A DNA stretch of 58,037 nucleotides from Flavobacteriaceae bacterium (GTDB taxonomy: Bacteria > Bacteroidota > Bacteroidia > Flavobacteriales > Flavobacteriaceae): positions 1 to 58,037 of the forward strand of contig JANSXF010000026.1 in the NCBI GenBank assembly GCA_024743095.1, written 5' to 3'. Of the stretch, positions 45,877 to 54,076 are shown piece by piece. The position numbers were made by a program, and so were the translations under genes. Position 1 is the first letter of the stretch; each line of letters opens with the position of its first letter. The notes under the pieces are model-generated. The model made no database searches. It saw nothing but the letters and a program-made list of their open reading frames with translations, and was not told where the DNA came from.

Positions 45877-46692
45877 TTATCCTTGTTTATGGATTTCCAC
45901 TTGATGCGGATAAGGAATTTCAATGCCCGCTTCGTCCAGAGCAATCTTGCAGTTTTCATAGGTCGTAAAGTAGACATCCCAGTAATCTTCTGGCTTGCAG
46001 AAGGGACGAACAGCAAAGTTCACGGAGCTATCCGCCAATTCCAGGACATTTACGGAAGGCGCTGGGTCTTTAAGTACTTTATCGTTTGAGGTCAACACCT
46101 TTAACAACACCTCTTTTGTTTTTTTAATATCCTCATCATACCCCACACCTATTACGGTATCGACCCGTATTTTACCTTCCGCGGTGTAATTGATAATATT
46201 CCCATTGGCCATGGCTCCATTGGGAACAATGGCTAACCTGTTTTGGGGTGTCACCAATTTTGTGGTAAATATTTCAATACCTTTTACTTTGCCCAATACA
46301 TCTTGTGCTTCGATGAGGTCACCGATTTTATAGGGTTTAAAGATCATAATGAGCACACCTCCAGCAAAATTGGAGAGAGAACCTTGCAAAGCAAGGCCAA
46401 TGGCAAGGCCCGCGGCCGCTATTACTGCGGCAAACGTAGTGACATCCACACCCAAACGTGAAATCACGATGATGATCAAGAATACCTTTAACGCCCAAGA
46501 GAACAGGTTCAACAGGAATTTTTGCAGGGACTGATCGTACTTGCTTTTGGACATTATCCTACGGGTCGTCTTGATTATTTTATTTACCGCCCACATGCCC
46601 ACCAAATATATGATGAGCGCGGTAACGAGCTTAGGGCCAAATTCTTTTGCCAGCTCAACTCCGTAATCGAACCATTCTTGTGCTTTCTCCAT
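45877..46692 (-). CDS. MscS-type mechanosensitive ion channel
   Basis: The 271-residue inner-membrane channel opens under membrane tension in hypo-osmotic shock. Three membrane segments are seen, the last being the glycine/alanine-rich pore helix (TFAAVIAAAGLAIGLALQGSLSNFAGGVLI, positions about 90-120, given here as two parts). The cytoplasmic beta domain then follows (NRLAIVPNGAMANGNIINYT). The size is that of E. coli MscS (286). Confidence 0.95.
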   Translation of the reverse strand: MEKAQEWFDYGVELAKEFGPKLVTALIIYLVGMWAVNKIIKTTRRIMSKSKYDQSLQKFLLNLFSWALKVFLIIIVISRLGVDVTTFAAVIAAAGLAIGLALQGSLSNFAGGVLIMIFKPYKIGDLIEAQDVLGKVKGIEIFTTKLVTPQNRLAIVPNGAMANGNIINYTAEGKIRVDTVIGVGYDEDIKKTKEVLLKVLTSNDKVLKDPAPSVNVLELADSSVNFAVRPFCKPEDYWDVYFTTYENCKIALDEAGIEIPYPHQVEIHKQG

Positions 46693-46782
46693 GATGTTTT
46701 GGTTTTGTTAGTTTTCTTATAATGAGACACTAAGATACTAAACTAGGTCACTCGTTTATTCGTTCAAAACATTCCATAAACA

Positions 46783-46806
46783 AAAAGGGCGACATTTGTC
46801 GCCCTT
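46783..46806 (-). terminator. terminator of the sigma/DUF4252 operon
   Basis: AAGGGCGAC pairs with GTCGCCCTT across a 4-nt loop; on the minus strand it is followed by a T-run, 25 bp past the last DUF4252 stop. Confidence 0.9.
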
Positions 46807-46830
46807 CAAAACTTTATATTTTGATAAATC

Positions 46831-47370
46831 CTAGCCTTTTAGAAAATCTCCTATTTCGCCGAGCCCTTCTCCTTTGTAGTCGGATTTTTGAATGGCCTGC
46901 ATCAATTGGATAATGTGTGCTGGGTTCATATTCTTGCCAAGCACTCGTACCAGAGCAAAGCCTTTATCTTCATTATCCCCATAGATGATTACCTCATCAA
47001 TGGCATCTTCATCACCCAAATACTTAATGACTCCCTTGCCGTATTTTGAATTGATTTTCATCAACTCCACAAAATCGTCTCCCTTGAGTATCTCGCGAAC
47101 TTTTTTCTTTTCCGATTCATATTCGACCTGGTTCTCAGCATTCTTTTTAAAAGCCAATAGGTTGAACTTTCGGAGGGATTCGATAGCTTCCTTTTGCGTT
47201 GGGTTCAATTCCTCCTCGTTCAGTTTTAGAATGCTTGCCGGAACATCTATGGAAAGAAAGTTAGGATTCTCCGAATTGTCCACATAATATTCCTGTAAAC
47301 TTGGCTGAGAAGCACATGAAGCGAAAAGTACCGCCCCGGCCACCAACATGGTTTTAATGATCTGTTTCAT
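46831..47370 (-). CDS. DUF4252 family lipoprotein (second copy)
   Basis: The 179-residue protein has a lipoprotein signal with lipobox FASC (Cys19) and a DUF4252 body: FLSIDVPASILKLNEEELNP, FVELMKINSKYGKGVIKYLG and VLGKNMNPAHIIQLM. It is the last gene of the operon. The copy next to it has no lipobox cysteine at the same place, so the pair may differ in location. Function unknown; expression is probably driven by the operon sigma factor. Confidence 0.85.
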   Translation of the reverse strand: MKQIIKTMLVAGAVLFASCASQPSLQEYYVDNSENPNFLSIDVPASILKLNEEELNPTQKEAIESLRKFNLLAFKKNAENQVEYESEKKKVREILKGDDFVELMKINSKYGKGVIKYLGDEDAIDEVIIYGDNEDKGFALVRVLGKNMNPAHIIQLMQAIQKSDYKGEGLGEIGDFLKG

Positions 47371-47483
47371 CTTTTCTATGTTTTTGATTGATTCTGAAAT
47401 CTAAAAATCGATTGACAATAATAAGTTGGGAGTTTCTGTGTTTTGTTACAATTCCCTACCGATTATTGCCAATCGAAGTGTGA

Positions 47484-48023
47484 TTAATTCTTCTTGCCAG
47501 CTTCGTTAAGCTCTTCGGGCAAGTTCATCTTTTTGGTCAATGAGCCAATTTTGTTCAGGTCAATATCCCCTGTAAGTGATAAAATCACCGTTTCGAACTT
47601 TCTGCCGTTAGCCTCAACATCGCCCAAACCGGTCACGAACATAAGCAGTTCGCTCACATGATCGGCATCACGTCCTTCTTTAATGTAGAATTTCACATTG
47701 GCATCCTTGTCCTTTACTCGCATCAATTCTTCCATTTTAGAAGACCTTAGATAACTATCCACAGAAGATTTCATGTCACTACCTATTTTTTTGTCCTCTG
47801 TAGTAAACACCTTCAAACTTTTTAAGCTACTTGCAATATCCATAAAGTCCTGTGCTTCGGGGTCATCCACCTCCACATCGATTTTTGCGAGCAGATTGAA
47901 CATGCTTTTGTTCACCACTACGGATGTGACCTCATCCAAATCTTCGAACTTGTCAAAAAGGGATTGTGAAAACCCGGTCAAAGGCAAAGCTGCCATTACT
48001 GCGATTAAAATATACTTCTTCAT
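47484..48023 (-). CDS. DUF4252 family secreted protein (first copy)
   Basis: The 179-residue protein has a cleavable signal peptide ending LTGFSQ and a DUF4252 body: TSVVVNKSMFNLLAKIDVE, MDIASSLKSLKVFTTEDK and FYIKEGRDADHVSELLM. It is a tandem relative of the next gene, of equal length but with clearly diverged sequence. It lies 14 bp past the putative anti-sigma gene, so it belongs to the sigma operon. Function unknown. Confidence 0.85.
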   Translation of the reverse strand: MKKYILIAVMAALPLTGFSQSLFDKFEDLDEVTSVVVNKSMFNLLAKIDVEVDDPEAQDFMDIASSLKSLKVFTTEDKKIGSDMKSSVDSYLRSSKMEELMRVKDKDANVKFYIKEGRDADHVSELLMFVTGLGDVEANGRKFETVILSLTGDIDLNKIGSLTKKMNLPEELNEAGKKN

Positions 48024-48037
48024 CTTGTTTCGTTTTT

Positions 48038-48472
48038 TTAATTGTTGTTGTAAATTTTCTCTTTTGCTTCTTCAAACTCTTTTAGATAGGCCACCTTTTC
48101 TGTGCCCTTGTTAAAATTCTCCGCTAAGAGTTCAAAAGCCTTTTTGGTTTCTTGGTAAGCGTATTCCGCTTTTTGTTCCTCCAAACGTTTTGTTTCTTGG
48201 TACTGATTACCAAAATAAATACCGAAGGTCAAAACTACTGCCGCCGCAACGGATAGCCACTTGTAATAGTTTACTCTAGGTTTTAATGGAACCTGCTTGG
48301 TGTATTTTTCTTCCTTCGCCATGGAAAAGTAACTGAACATGGGCCTGTACTGTTCCAAGTGAGGTGCGACCTCGTCTTGTGCAAAATACTCCCTAAGTGT
48401 TCTTTCTTCCTCCACTGTCGCAGTGGCCTCGAAATACTTTTCCAATATTTTTTCTATGTTACCCAATTCCAT
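48038..48472 (-). CDS. putative anti-sigma factor (membrane)
   Basis: The 144-residue protein has a cytoplasmic N-terminal helix region (MELGNIEKILEKYFEATATVEEERTLREYF, about residues 1-35, recalling anti-sigma zinc-finger-like starts but without Cys/His), one membrane span (about 72-90) and a periplasmic coiled helix. Position directly after the sigma gene, overlapping it by 14 bp, is the main argument for anti-sigma function. Confidence 0.75.
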   Translation of the reverse strand: MELGNIEKILEKYFEATATVEEERTLREYFAQDEVAPHLEQYRPMFSYFSMAKEEKYTKQVPLKPRVNYYKWLSVAAAVVLTFGIYFGNQYQETKRLEEQKAEYAYQETKKAFELLAENFNKGTEKVAYLKEFEEAKEKIYNNN

Positions 48473-48968
48473 AGCTGTGTTTTTTTATTAATTCCTCCCT
48501 TACTGTTTTTCTAGCCCTCGATAGTGCCACGCGCACTGCTGTGGGTTTCATGTCCAAGAGTTCACATATCTCGTCGAACTCATATTGCTCCACATCCCGT
48601 AGCTGCAATATCATTTTTTGTTGTTCTGGCAGTCCTTTCATAATCCGTTCCATCCAACTTATGCTGTCCTCGGCCTCCAATTGTTTCTGTAGGGAGGTGT
48701 TTTCATCGCTGTAGTTGCTGTGAACTAATTTTAGGTTTCCCGCTTGTTTGGACTTTAAACGGTCCAAACAAAAGTTTTTGGTCATCGTCATGGCAAAGGC
48801 CTCTACATTTTTGTACTTTGACATGGACTCGTTCTTAGACCAAAGCTTCAACAAAATTTCTTGAGTGGCGTCTTCCGCTTCTTCACTGGAAACCAACAGC
48901 CGCTTTGCGAGCCTGTACAGTTTGTCCTGAAAGGGCAATACCACATTTAAAAATTCTGTTTGTTTCAT
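48459..48968 (-). CDS. ECF-type RNA polymerase sigma factor
   Basis: The 169-residue protein has sigma region 2 (about 15-85; DATQEILLKLWSKNESM, KNVEAFAMTMTKNFCLDRL) and region 4 (about 105-165; LPEQQKMILQLRDVEQYEFDEICELLDMKPTAVRVALSRARKTV, a helix-turn-helix). It heads an operon with a putative anti-sigma factor and two DUF4252 proteins, so it probably controls its own operon and an envelope response. Confidence 0.94.
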   Translation of the reverse strand: MKQTEFLNVVLPFQDKLYRLAKRLLVSSEEAEDATQEILLKLWSKNESMSKYKNVEAFAMTMTKNFCLDRLKSKQAGNLKLVHSNYSDENTSLQKQLEAEDSISWMERIMKGLPEQQKMILQLRDVEQYEFDEICELLDMKPTAVRVALSRARKTVREELIKKHSYGIG

Positions 48969-49019
48969 TTGTGTCTTAGTTGTTTTTTGTGCCGTTAATA
49001 CAGACCTACACTATCCAGA

Positions 49020-49100
49020 CGATACATATCGAAATTTGTTACAAAAAATTTGCCATCTGTTCTAATCTGCCTATTTTGCAGGGCAAATTTATATGTATCG
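49020..49100. repeat. large nested inverted repeat between sigma and S41 genes
   Basis: CGATACATAT (49020-49029) is the exact complement of ATATGTATCG (49091-49100). Inside, AAATTTGCC (49046-49054) is complementary to GGCAAATTT (49082-49090), which abuts the outer right arm. A second copy of AAATTTG at 49032-49038 can pair instead, giving 17 pairs with a 2-nt bulge. CTGC/GCAG (49067-49070, 49078-49081) sits at the centre. It lies in the 211-bp divergent intergenic region. Confidence 0.6.
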
Positions 49101-49179
49101 CCATGTAATTTTACTCGATCAACCTACACCAACTACCAATTTGGAACAAAATTTGAGTAAATTCAGTAAAATTTAAGCT

Positions 49180-50679
49180 ATGAAAAAGTATTGCTTCCTA
49201 TTTTTAGGACTGTCCGTATTGCTTATGTCATGTAGTGATGATGATGGAATCGAAAACGGACCTACACCCGACCCGGACCCAACTGCAGATGTTGCTGCTC
49301 AGAACTTTATGTGGCAAGCTATGAACCTATGGTATTTTTGGCAGGGCGATGTTCCAGACTTGGCTGACGACAGATTTGCATCGAACGCCGAGTACACAGC
49401 TTTTTTGGAATCTTACCCCGATCCGAGAAATTTTTATTTCAGTATTTGCAATGATCATGAAAGAATAGTTGGGGAAGATGCTGCCATTGATCGTTTTAGT
49501 TTTGAAAATGAGGATTATAACGTATTGGTGAACAGCCTTTCTGGAATATCACAAAGCAATGGAGTGGAGTTTGGTTTAGGCATTATAGGCGAATCCAATG
49601 ATGTTTTTGGTTTTGTTCAGTATATATGGCCCGATTCAGATGCATCCACAAAGGATATATCCCGAGGCGAATTTTTTACCCGGGTTGATGGTGTTCAACT
49701 TACTGTTAGTAATTATATAAGTTTACTATATGGAGAAAATAGCAGCTATACCCTTGGCATGGCCACTGTTGAAAACGGTGTTATTTCCGATAGCAGTAAA
49801 GAAGTGTCGCTTACTAAAATAGAGAATCAAATAGAAAATCCTATCTTGGTTGCTGAAACTTTGGACGTTAATGGCACTAAGGTCGCCTATTTGATGTACA
49901 ACAGGTTCTTGAGCAGCTTTGATGAAGATTTAAATGCTGCTTTTGCCAAATTTAAGGCTGACGGAGCTACTGAACTTGTTTTGGACGTTCGCTACAACTC
50001 CGGTGGGTCTGTAAATACTTCTCGCCTTTTGGCCAGCATGATATATGGTACCAATACCAGCGATGTATATGTAAAGCAACGTTGGAACGACAAGGTTCAA
50101 GCACAATTGGAGGAAGAGTTCCTAACAGATTACTTTGCCAATACTACTGGAGAATCAGCTATCAACACACTGAATTTAAACAGAGTTTTTGTACTCGCCA
50201 CAAACGATTCCGCATCTGCCAGTGAGCTTGTAATGAACGGACTTGACCCATACATGGAGGTAATTCATATTGGAGAGGTTACCAGTGGTAAAAATGAATT
50301 CTCGATTACTTTGGTGGACGACCCTGGGAATTCTTTTGTTTATAGCAGCAATCGTGAAAACCGTATCAACCCGAATAACTCTTGGGGATTACAGCCATTG
50401 GTAGGTAGAAACGAAAATGCGGATGGATTTTCTGATTACACCAGCGGTCTGGCCCCAGATATTGCCCTAAGTGAAGATTTGACCGATCTTGGTATTTTAG
50501 GCGATGCAAACGAACCGCTTTTGGCCCGGGCCCTTCAAGAAATAACCGGAGCATCTGCCAAAATAGACTTTACCGTGGAAATGCCGGCAAAGTCATTCAC
50601 TACATCTAGAATGCAAACACCCCTAAAAGATCATATGTATTTGGATAAACCACTTCCTACTGGATTGGAATTAAAATAA
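49180..50679 (+). CDS. S41 family peptidase lipoprotein
   Basis: The 499-residue protein has a lipobox LMSC (Cys18), an acidic linker, a PDZ-like part (about residues 125-210) and an S41 (C-terminal processing protease) domain: ELVLDVRYNSGGSVNTSRL, VLATNDSASASELVMNGL with the catalytic Ser and VTSGKNEFSI with the Lys. It is likely on the outer membrane or facing the periplasm; the substrate is unknown. Being divergent from the ECF sigma operon, it could be a sigma target. Confidence 0.92.
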   Translation: MKKYCFLFLGLSVLLMSCSDDDGIENGPTPDPDPTADVAAQNFMWQAMNLWYFWQGDVPDLADDRFASNAEYTAFLESYPDPRNFYFSICNDHERIVGEDAAIDRFSFENEDYNVLVNSLSGISQSNGVEFGLGIIGESNDVFGFVQYIWPDSDASTKDISRGEFFTRVDGVQLTVSNYISLLYGENSSYTLGMATVENGVISDSSKEVSLTKIENQIENPILVAETLDVNGTKVAYLMYNRFLSSFDEDLNAAFAKFKADGATELVLDVRYNSGGSVNTSRLLASMIYGTNTSDVYVKQRWNDKVQAQLEEEFLTDYFANTTGESAINTLNLNRVFVLATNDSASASELVMNGLDPYMEVIHIGEVTSGKNEFSITLVDDPGNSFVYSSNRENRINPNNSWGLQPLVGRNENADGFSDYTSGLAPDIALSEDLTDLGILGDANEPLLARALQEITGASAKIDFTVEMPAKSFTTSRMQTPLKDHMYLDKPLPTGLELK

Positions 50680-50680
50680 A

Positions 50681-50704
50681 AAAAGCGGCCAATTGGCCGC
50701 TTTT
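50681..50704. terminator. bidirectional terminator between S41 and btuB-like genes
   Basis: AAAAGCGGCC/GGCCGCTTTT with a 4-nt loop AATT and A/T-runs on both sides ends both converging genes. Confidence 0.95.
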
Positions 50705-50710
50705 CTTTTT

Positions 50711-52573
50711 TTAAAGGTTTAGGTTGAGACCCACCCTAAAGTTTCGTCCTCGGGTCGTGAATCCGAGCAACTCCCTGTAATCTTCGTTCAACAAGTTATC
50801 CGCATTCAAGAATACATTGAGTTTGTTCTGTATCAGTTCGTGCCTAATGGAAAAGTTCAATAATGAAAACGGCTCCAACGCAAGGTCCGAGTACGTTGCA
50901 AAATCCGTATCAAAACGCTCGCCCGTATACGCATAGGTCAAAGAAGCGTCCGTGGATTTGCAAAACTGGTACCACAAAGATACATTCGCTTTATGCTTGG
51001 GAATACGAATGGCATTGTCGCCCTTCCGTTCCGTGAAGGTATAATTGGCATTGACGCTAAAATTACTCAAGGGCAACCACGTAACTTCCACTTCCACCCC
51101 ATTGGCATCGATTTCATCCGTTACATTGATGCTCATAAAACTGGGATCATATCCAATGGCATTTGTCTCATTTCTATTAAAATAGACCGTACTGATTCTG
51201 AACGTATTGTCCAGTTTAAATTCAATTCCCCCTTCAATAGTAGAATTTTCTTCTGGCTCCAACGCCGGATTTCCACCAAAAGCACCGAACAACTGCGTTA
51301 AATTAGGTGTGATGTACGATGTAGCATACGACCCCATCAACTTCACATATCCGTTTTCCGTGTCAAACACAAATGATGGATTCACGTTGTACACAAAATG
51401 GTTACCATATTCAGAATGATTGTTCAGTCTGGCACCCGCATTCAGGTTCAAACCAAAATCCGAAACATACACCACATTGGCGTAAGGATCCACAATGGTG
51501 AAATCCACTTCATCAGCAAAGATGGCCTCGTCCTTAATATAGTTCACACCCAAAATAGTGTGGAATTGCTCTCCAAAAACATATTTGTTATACACATCCA
51601 ATACCCAATTGCTTCCCTCGGTGATACTTTCACCAAAGGTGTCATTGGCCACGGACCCATAATCCGTATAAGCGGCATTCAAGTGAATGGAACCTTTACC
51701 ATATCCAAATTCAGATGACAACCCTACTCGTTGCTGCTCATTTTCGCCCAAATTATCAGCTTCGGCCATAGTTGCATCATACTCGTTCCTAAACTTGGTC
51801 TGGTTTCCGTACACTTGCACCCCAAAATTTTCGGAAAACTGATAGCCAAGCTTTACATTGGTGCTGAAGTGTGAGAAAATGTCTTCCTCGTTTTCTGGGG
51901 TCACCGCAGCGGATAGCCCACTTTTATATCGGTTGGAAAAATCGACCCCATAATTGAACTTGCCCAAAGTTCCGTTCACATTCGCGGAATTTTGAATGCT
52001 TCCGATATTATAATTCTGGTCATCGGCAGTTTGATTGGTCCCTACGCTCATTTGAAAATTACCTGCAATCTTCTTTTCGGAACTCTTTTTTGTAGTGATG
52101 TTGATTACGGCCGTAACCGCATTGGTCCCATAAAGCGTACTTGCCGCTCCTTTAATAATTTCAATGGATTCGATGGTGTTGGGCGAAAGCAACCGAAGAT
52201 CGTACTCAGCAGAAAATGTGGATGGATCCTGCACACGAACACCATCGATAATGATTAAAACCTGACGACCACGGCCACCTCTGGCATACACTCCTAGAAC
52301 GTCACCGTCCCTACCGCGGCTTCCTGCAATCTCGATACCGCTTTTGGTGTTAATGATCTCCGCAACCGTCCTACCTTGATTGCGCTGCATTTCCTCTTCA
52401 GTAATTTTGATTACCGTTTTTCCTGAGTTTTCACGTTTCAACTCAAATTTTGAATCGCTTACCACAACCTCATCAAGTTGCTGCACTTTAAGTGAATCTT
52501 GCTGTACATTTTGCGCAAAAATTCCTTGCCCCGCCAAGACAGCGGTAATTAACCATAAATGATTTTTTTTCAT
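50711..52573 (-). CDS. btuB: TonB-dependent vitamin B12 receptor (BtuB-like)
   Basis: The 620-residue outer-membrane receptor has a signal peptide ending GIFAQ, a TonB-box-like EVVVSDS segment, a plug with IAGSRGRDGDVLGVYARGG and IEIIKGAASTLYGTNAVTAV and a barrel ending FRVGLNLNL. Size equals E. coli BtuB (614), smaller than sugar-type receptors. A cobalamin riboswitch precedes it and a B12-type ABC importer is divergent, so cobalamin or a related corrinoid is the likely substrate. Confidence 0.92.
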   Translation of the reverse strand: MKKNHLWLITAVLAGQGIFAQNVQQDSLKVQQLDEVVVSDSKFELKRENSGKTVIKITEEEMQRNQGRTVAEIINTKSGIEIAGSRGRDGDVLGVYARGGRGRQVLIIIDGVRVQDPSTFSAEYDLRLLSPNTIESIEIIKGAASTLYGTNAVTAVINITTKKSSEKKIAGNFQMSVGTNQTADDQNYNIGSIQNSANVNGTLGKFNYGVDFSNRYKSGLSAAVTPENEEDIFSHFSTNVKLGYQFSENFGVQVYGNQTKFRNEYDATMAEADNLGENEQQRVGLSSEFGYGKGSIHLNAAYTDYGSVANDTFGESITEGSNWVLDVYNKYVFGEQFHTILGVNYIKDEAIFADEVDFTIVDPYANVVYVSDFGLNLNAGARLNNHSEYGNHFVYNVNPSFVFDTENGYVKLMGSYATSYITPNLTQLFGAFGGNPALEPEENSTIEGGIEFKLDNTFRISTVYFNRNETNAIGYDPSFMSINVTDEIDANGVEVEVTWLPLSNFSVNANYTFTERKGDNAIRIPKHKANVSLWYQFCKSTDASLTYAYTGERFDTDFATYSDLALEPFSLLNFSIRHELIQNKLNVFLNADNLLNEDYRELLGFTTRGRNFRVGLNLNL

Positions 52574-52650
52574 TTCGTTTAATTGAATAAACGGGAGAAT
52601 AGTATGATGCCCATACGTAAACTTTTATCCCGAAAGTTTAACATTGATTG
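52574..52650 (-). promoter_or_regulatory. expression platform of the cobalamin riboswitch
   Basis: Between the B12 box and the btuB start lie a hairpin AAACTTT/AAAGTTT (52619-52640 region, loop containing CGGGA on the minus strand), a GTATG/CATAC hairpin (52600-52614) and a TCCCG near the start that can pair with CGGGA. No T-run terminator is seen, so control is probably at translation. Confidence 0.5.
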
Positions 52651-52858
52651 TTTGAATATGGCAGGTCTCCTGGCTTTTGTATTGTTGCTCGCCCTTCCCA
52701 TTCAACAAATTGAACAGTGGGCATGTAGAAAAGCAACACCCTCTTTCTTTACGAGGTGCCAAAACCAGTTTGGCATACATTTACAGTTGCGGGAACAGCT
52801 CCGGTATTGCACCGGATTCCCTTTTAATCCCACGAAAACTCCGTGCGAACCAAAATTC
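52650..52858 (-). promoter_or_regulatory. cobalamin riboswitch
   Basis: The minus strand carries the B12 box AGCCAGGAGACCTGCC (52675-52660), the conserved core AAAAGGGAATCCGGTGC (about 52825-52805), CTGTTCCCGCAACTGTAA just after it and GGGAAGGGCGAGCAA before the box. These are the standard elements in the right order over about 200 nt. It precedes the btuB-like receptor and should shut it off when cobalamin is plentiful. Plus-strand ORFs across it are chance. Confidence 0.96.
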
Positions 52859-52863
52859 GGGGT

Positions 52864-52871
52864 CAAAACTA
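52864..52871 (-). promoter_or_regulatory. -7 box of the riboswitch transcript
   Basis: TAGTTTTG on the minus strand matches TAnnTTTG and sits just upstream of the aptamer, as expected. The -33 element is weak. Confidence 0.6.
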
Positions 52872-52912
52872 ATCAATCTGTTTAATCTTTTTCCGTAAAA
52901 ATTAAATAATCT

Positions 52913-52920
52913 TACTTTTG
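52913..52920 (+). promoter_or_regulatory. -7 box of btuFCD
   Basis: TACTTTTG is a full TAnnTTTG match ending 4 bp before the btuF ATG (52925). Transcription should start at or next to the A of the ATG. Confidence 0.6.
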
Positions 52921-52924
52921 ACTC

Positions 52925-54076
52925 ATGGCAAAAAAACAGCGGTCAATTTTATTCCTGAGCTTCTTTCTGGTTGTTTCGATGGGGTGCAAACAAGTAGAAA
53001 AAAAGCAGCTTGTCCAAAATCAAGAACAGGCCTCAAGCATTGCACATGCAACCGGTTTTACCGTACAACATGAAGGTGATATCACCATTATTGAAGTCTC
53101 CAATGCTTGGCCAGGATCAGACAGTTTCAAATATGCACTGGCACCAAAGGAAAAATTGGCGGCAATGTCTTTTCCAAGAGATGCCTATGATGCCATTATC
53201 GGAACACCGGTAGAAAAAGTGGTGCTCACCTCCACTACCCATATTCAACCATTGCTACAGCTCGACGAACTGAACACTGTGGTCGGTTTCCCGAATACGG
53301 ACTATATTTCTTCCCCAGAAGCCCGAAAACTAGTGGACAACGGACAAATCCAAAATTTGGGCATGAACGATATGCTCAATACTGAAATAGTACTAAACTT
53401 GAACCCTGAGCTCATCGTGGGGTTTAGCATCAATAATGAAAATAATGCCTACGACATAATCAAGAAATCGGGAACACCAGTGGTCTATAACGGTGACTGG
53501 GTGGAACACACCCCCTTGGGAAAAGCGGAATGGATAAAGTTTTTTGCGCCTTTCTTTGAAAAAGAAGCCTTAGGCGACAGTATTTTTGCATCCGTTGAAT
53601 CATCATACCAAAAAGCCAAAGAAATTGCCCAGAAGGCACAAAGCAAACCAACTGTCCTAACCGGCGGACTCTACAAAGATGTTTGGTACGTAGCTGGTGG
53701 CGAAAGTTGGATGGCGAAGTTTTTAGACGATGCCAACTCCGATTATCTCTGGGCCAACAATACTGAAACAGGCAGCATAGGGCTCAGTTTGGAATCGGTT
53801 TTGGAGAAGGCTCAAGGTGCCGAATTTTGGTTCAATCCATCTGCAGTGACCAACTACACCGAATTGGCCGAGGCCAATCCACATCACCAAGAGTTCGATG
53901 CCTATAAAAACAAAAACGTCTACTCCAATGCCATTGACAAAGGCGAAACTGGAGGACTCATTTTTTACGAGTTGGCTCCTCACCGCCCCGATTTGGTGTT
54001 AAGAGACCTTATCAAAATATTACATCCGGAAGTATTGCCCAAACACGAACTGCAATTCATTAAACCGTTACCGTAA
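52925..54076 (+). CDS. btuF: ABC transporter substrate-binding lipoprotein (BtuF-like)
   Basis: The 383-residue protein has a lipobox SMGC (Cys21) and the two-lobed periplasmic-binding fold of the Fe3+/B12 (class III) type: VEKVVLTSTTHIQPLLQLDEL, PELIVGFSI in lobe one, a long linking helix, then VLTGGLYKDVWYVAGGESW in lobe two. It should deliver corrinoid to BtuC. It is first in btuFCD and divergent from the riboswitch-controlled receptor. Confidence 0.93.
   Translation: MAKKQRSILFLSFFLVVSMGCKQVEKKQLVQNQEQASSIAHATGFTVQHEGDITIIEVSNAWPGSDSFKYALAPKEKLAAMSFPRDAYDAIIGTPVEKVVLTSTTHIQPLLQLDELNTVVGFPNTDYISSPEARKLVDNGQIQNLGMNDMLNTEIVLNLNPELIVGFSINNENNAYDIIKKSGTPVVYNGDWVEHTPLGKAEWIKFFAPFFEKEALGDSIFASVESSYQKAKEIAQKAQSKPTVLTGGLYKDVWYVAGGESWMAKFLDDANSDYLWANNTETGSIGLSLESVLEKAQGAEFWFNPSAVTNYTELAEANPHHQEFDAYKNKNVYSNAIDKGETGGLIFYELAPHRPDLVLRDLIKILHPEVLPKHELQFIKPLP

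Noticed and set aside
52583..52898. Two plus-strand ORFs of 100 and 73 residues over the riboswitch
   Set aside because: They run antisense through the cobalamin aptamer, whose conserved elements are all on the minus strand; the ORFs are by-products.
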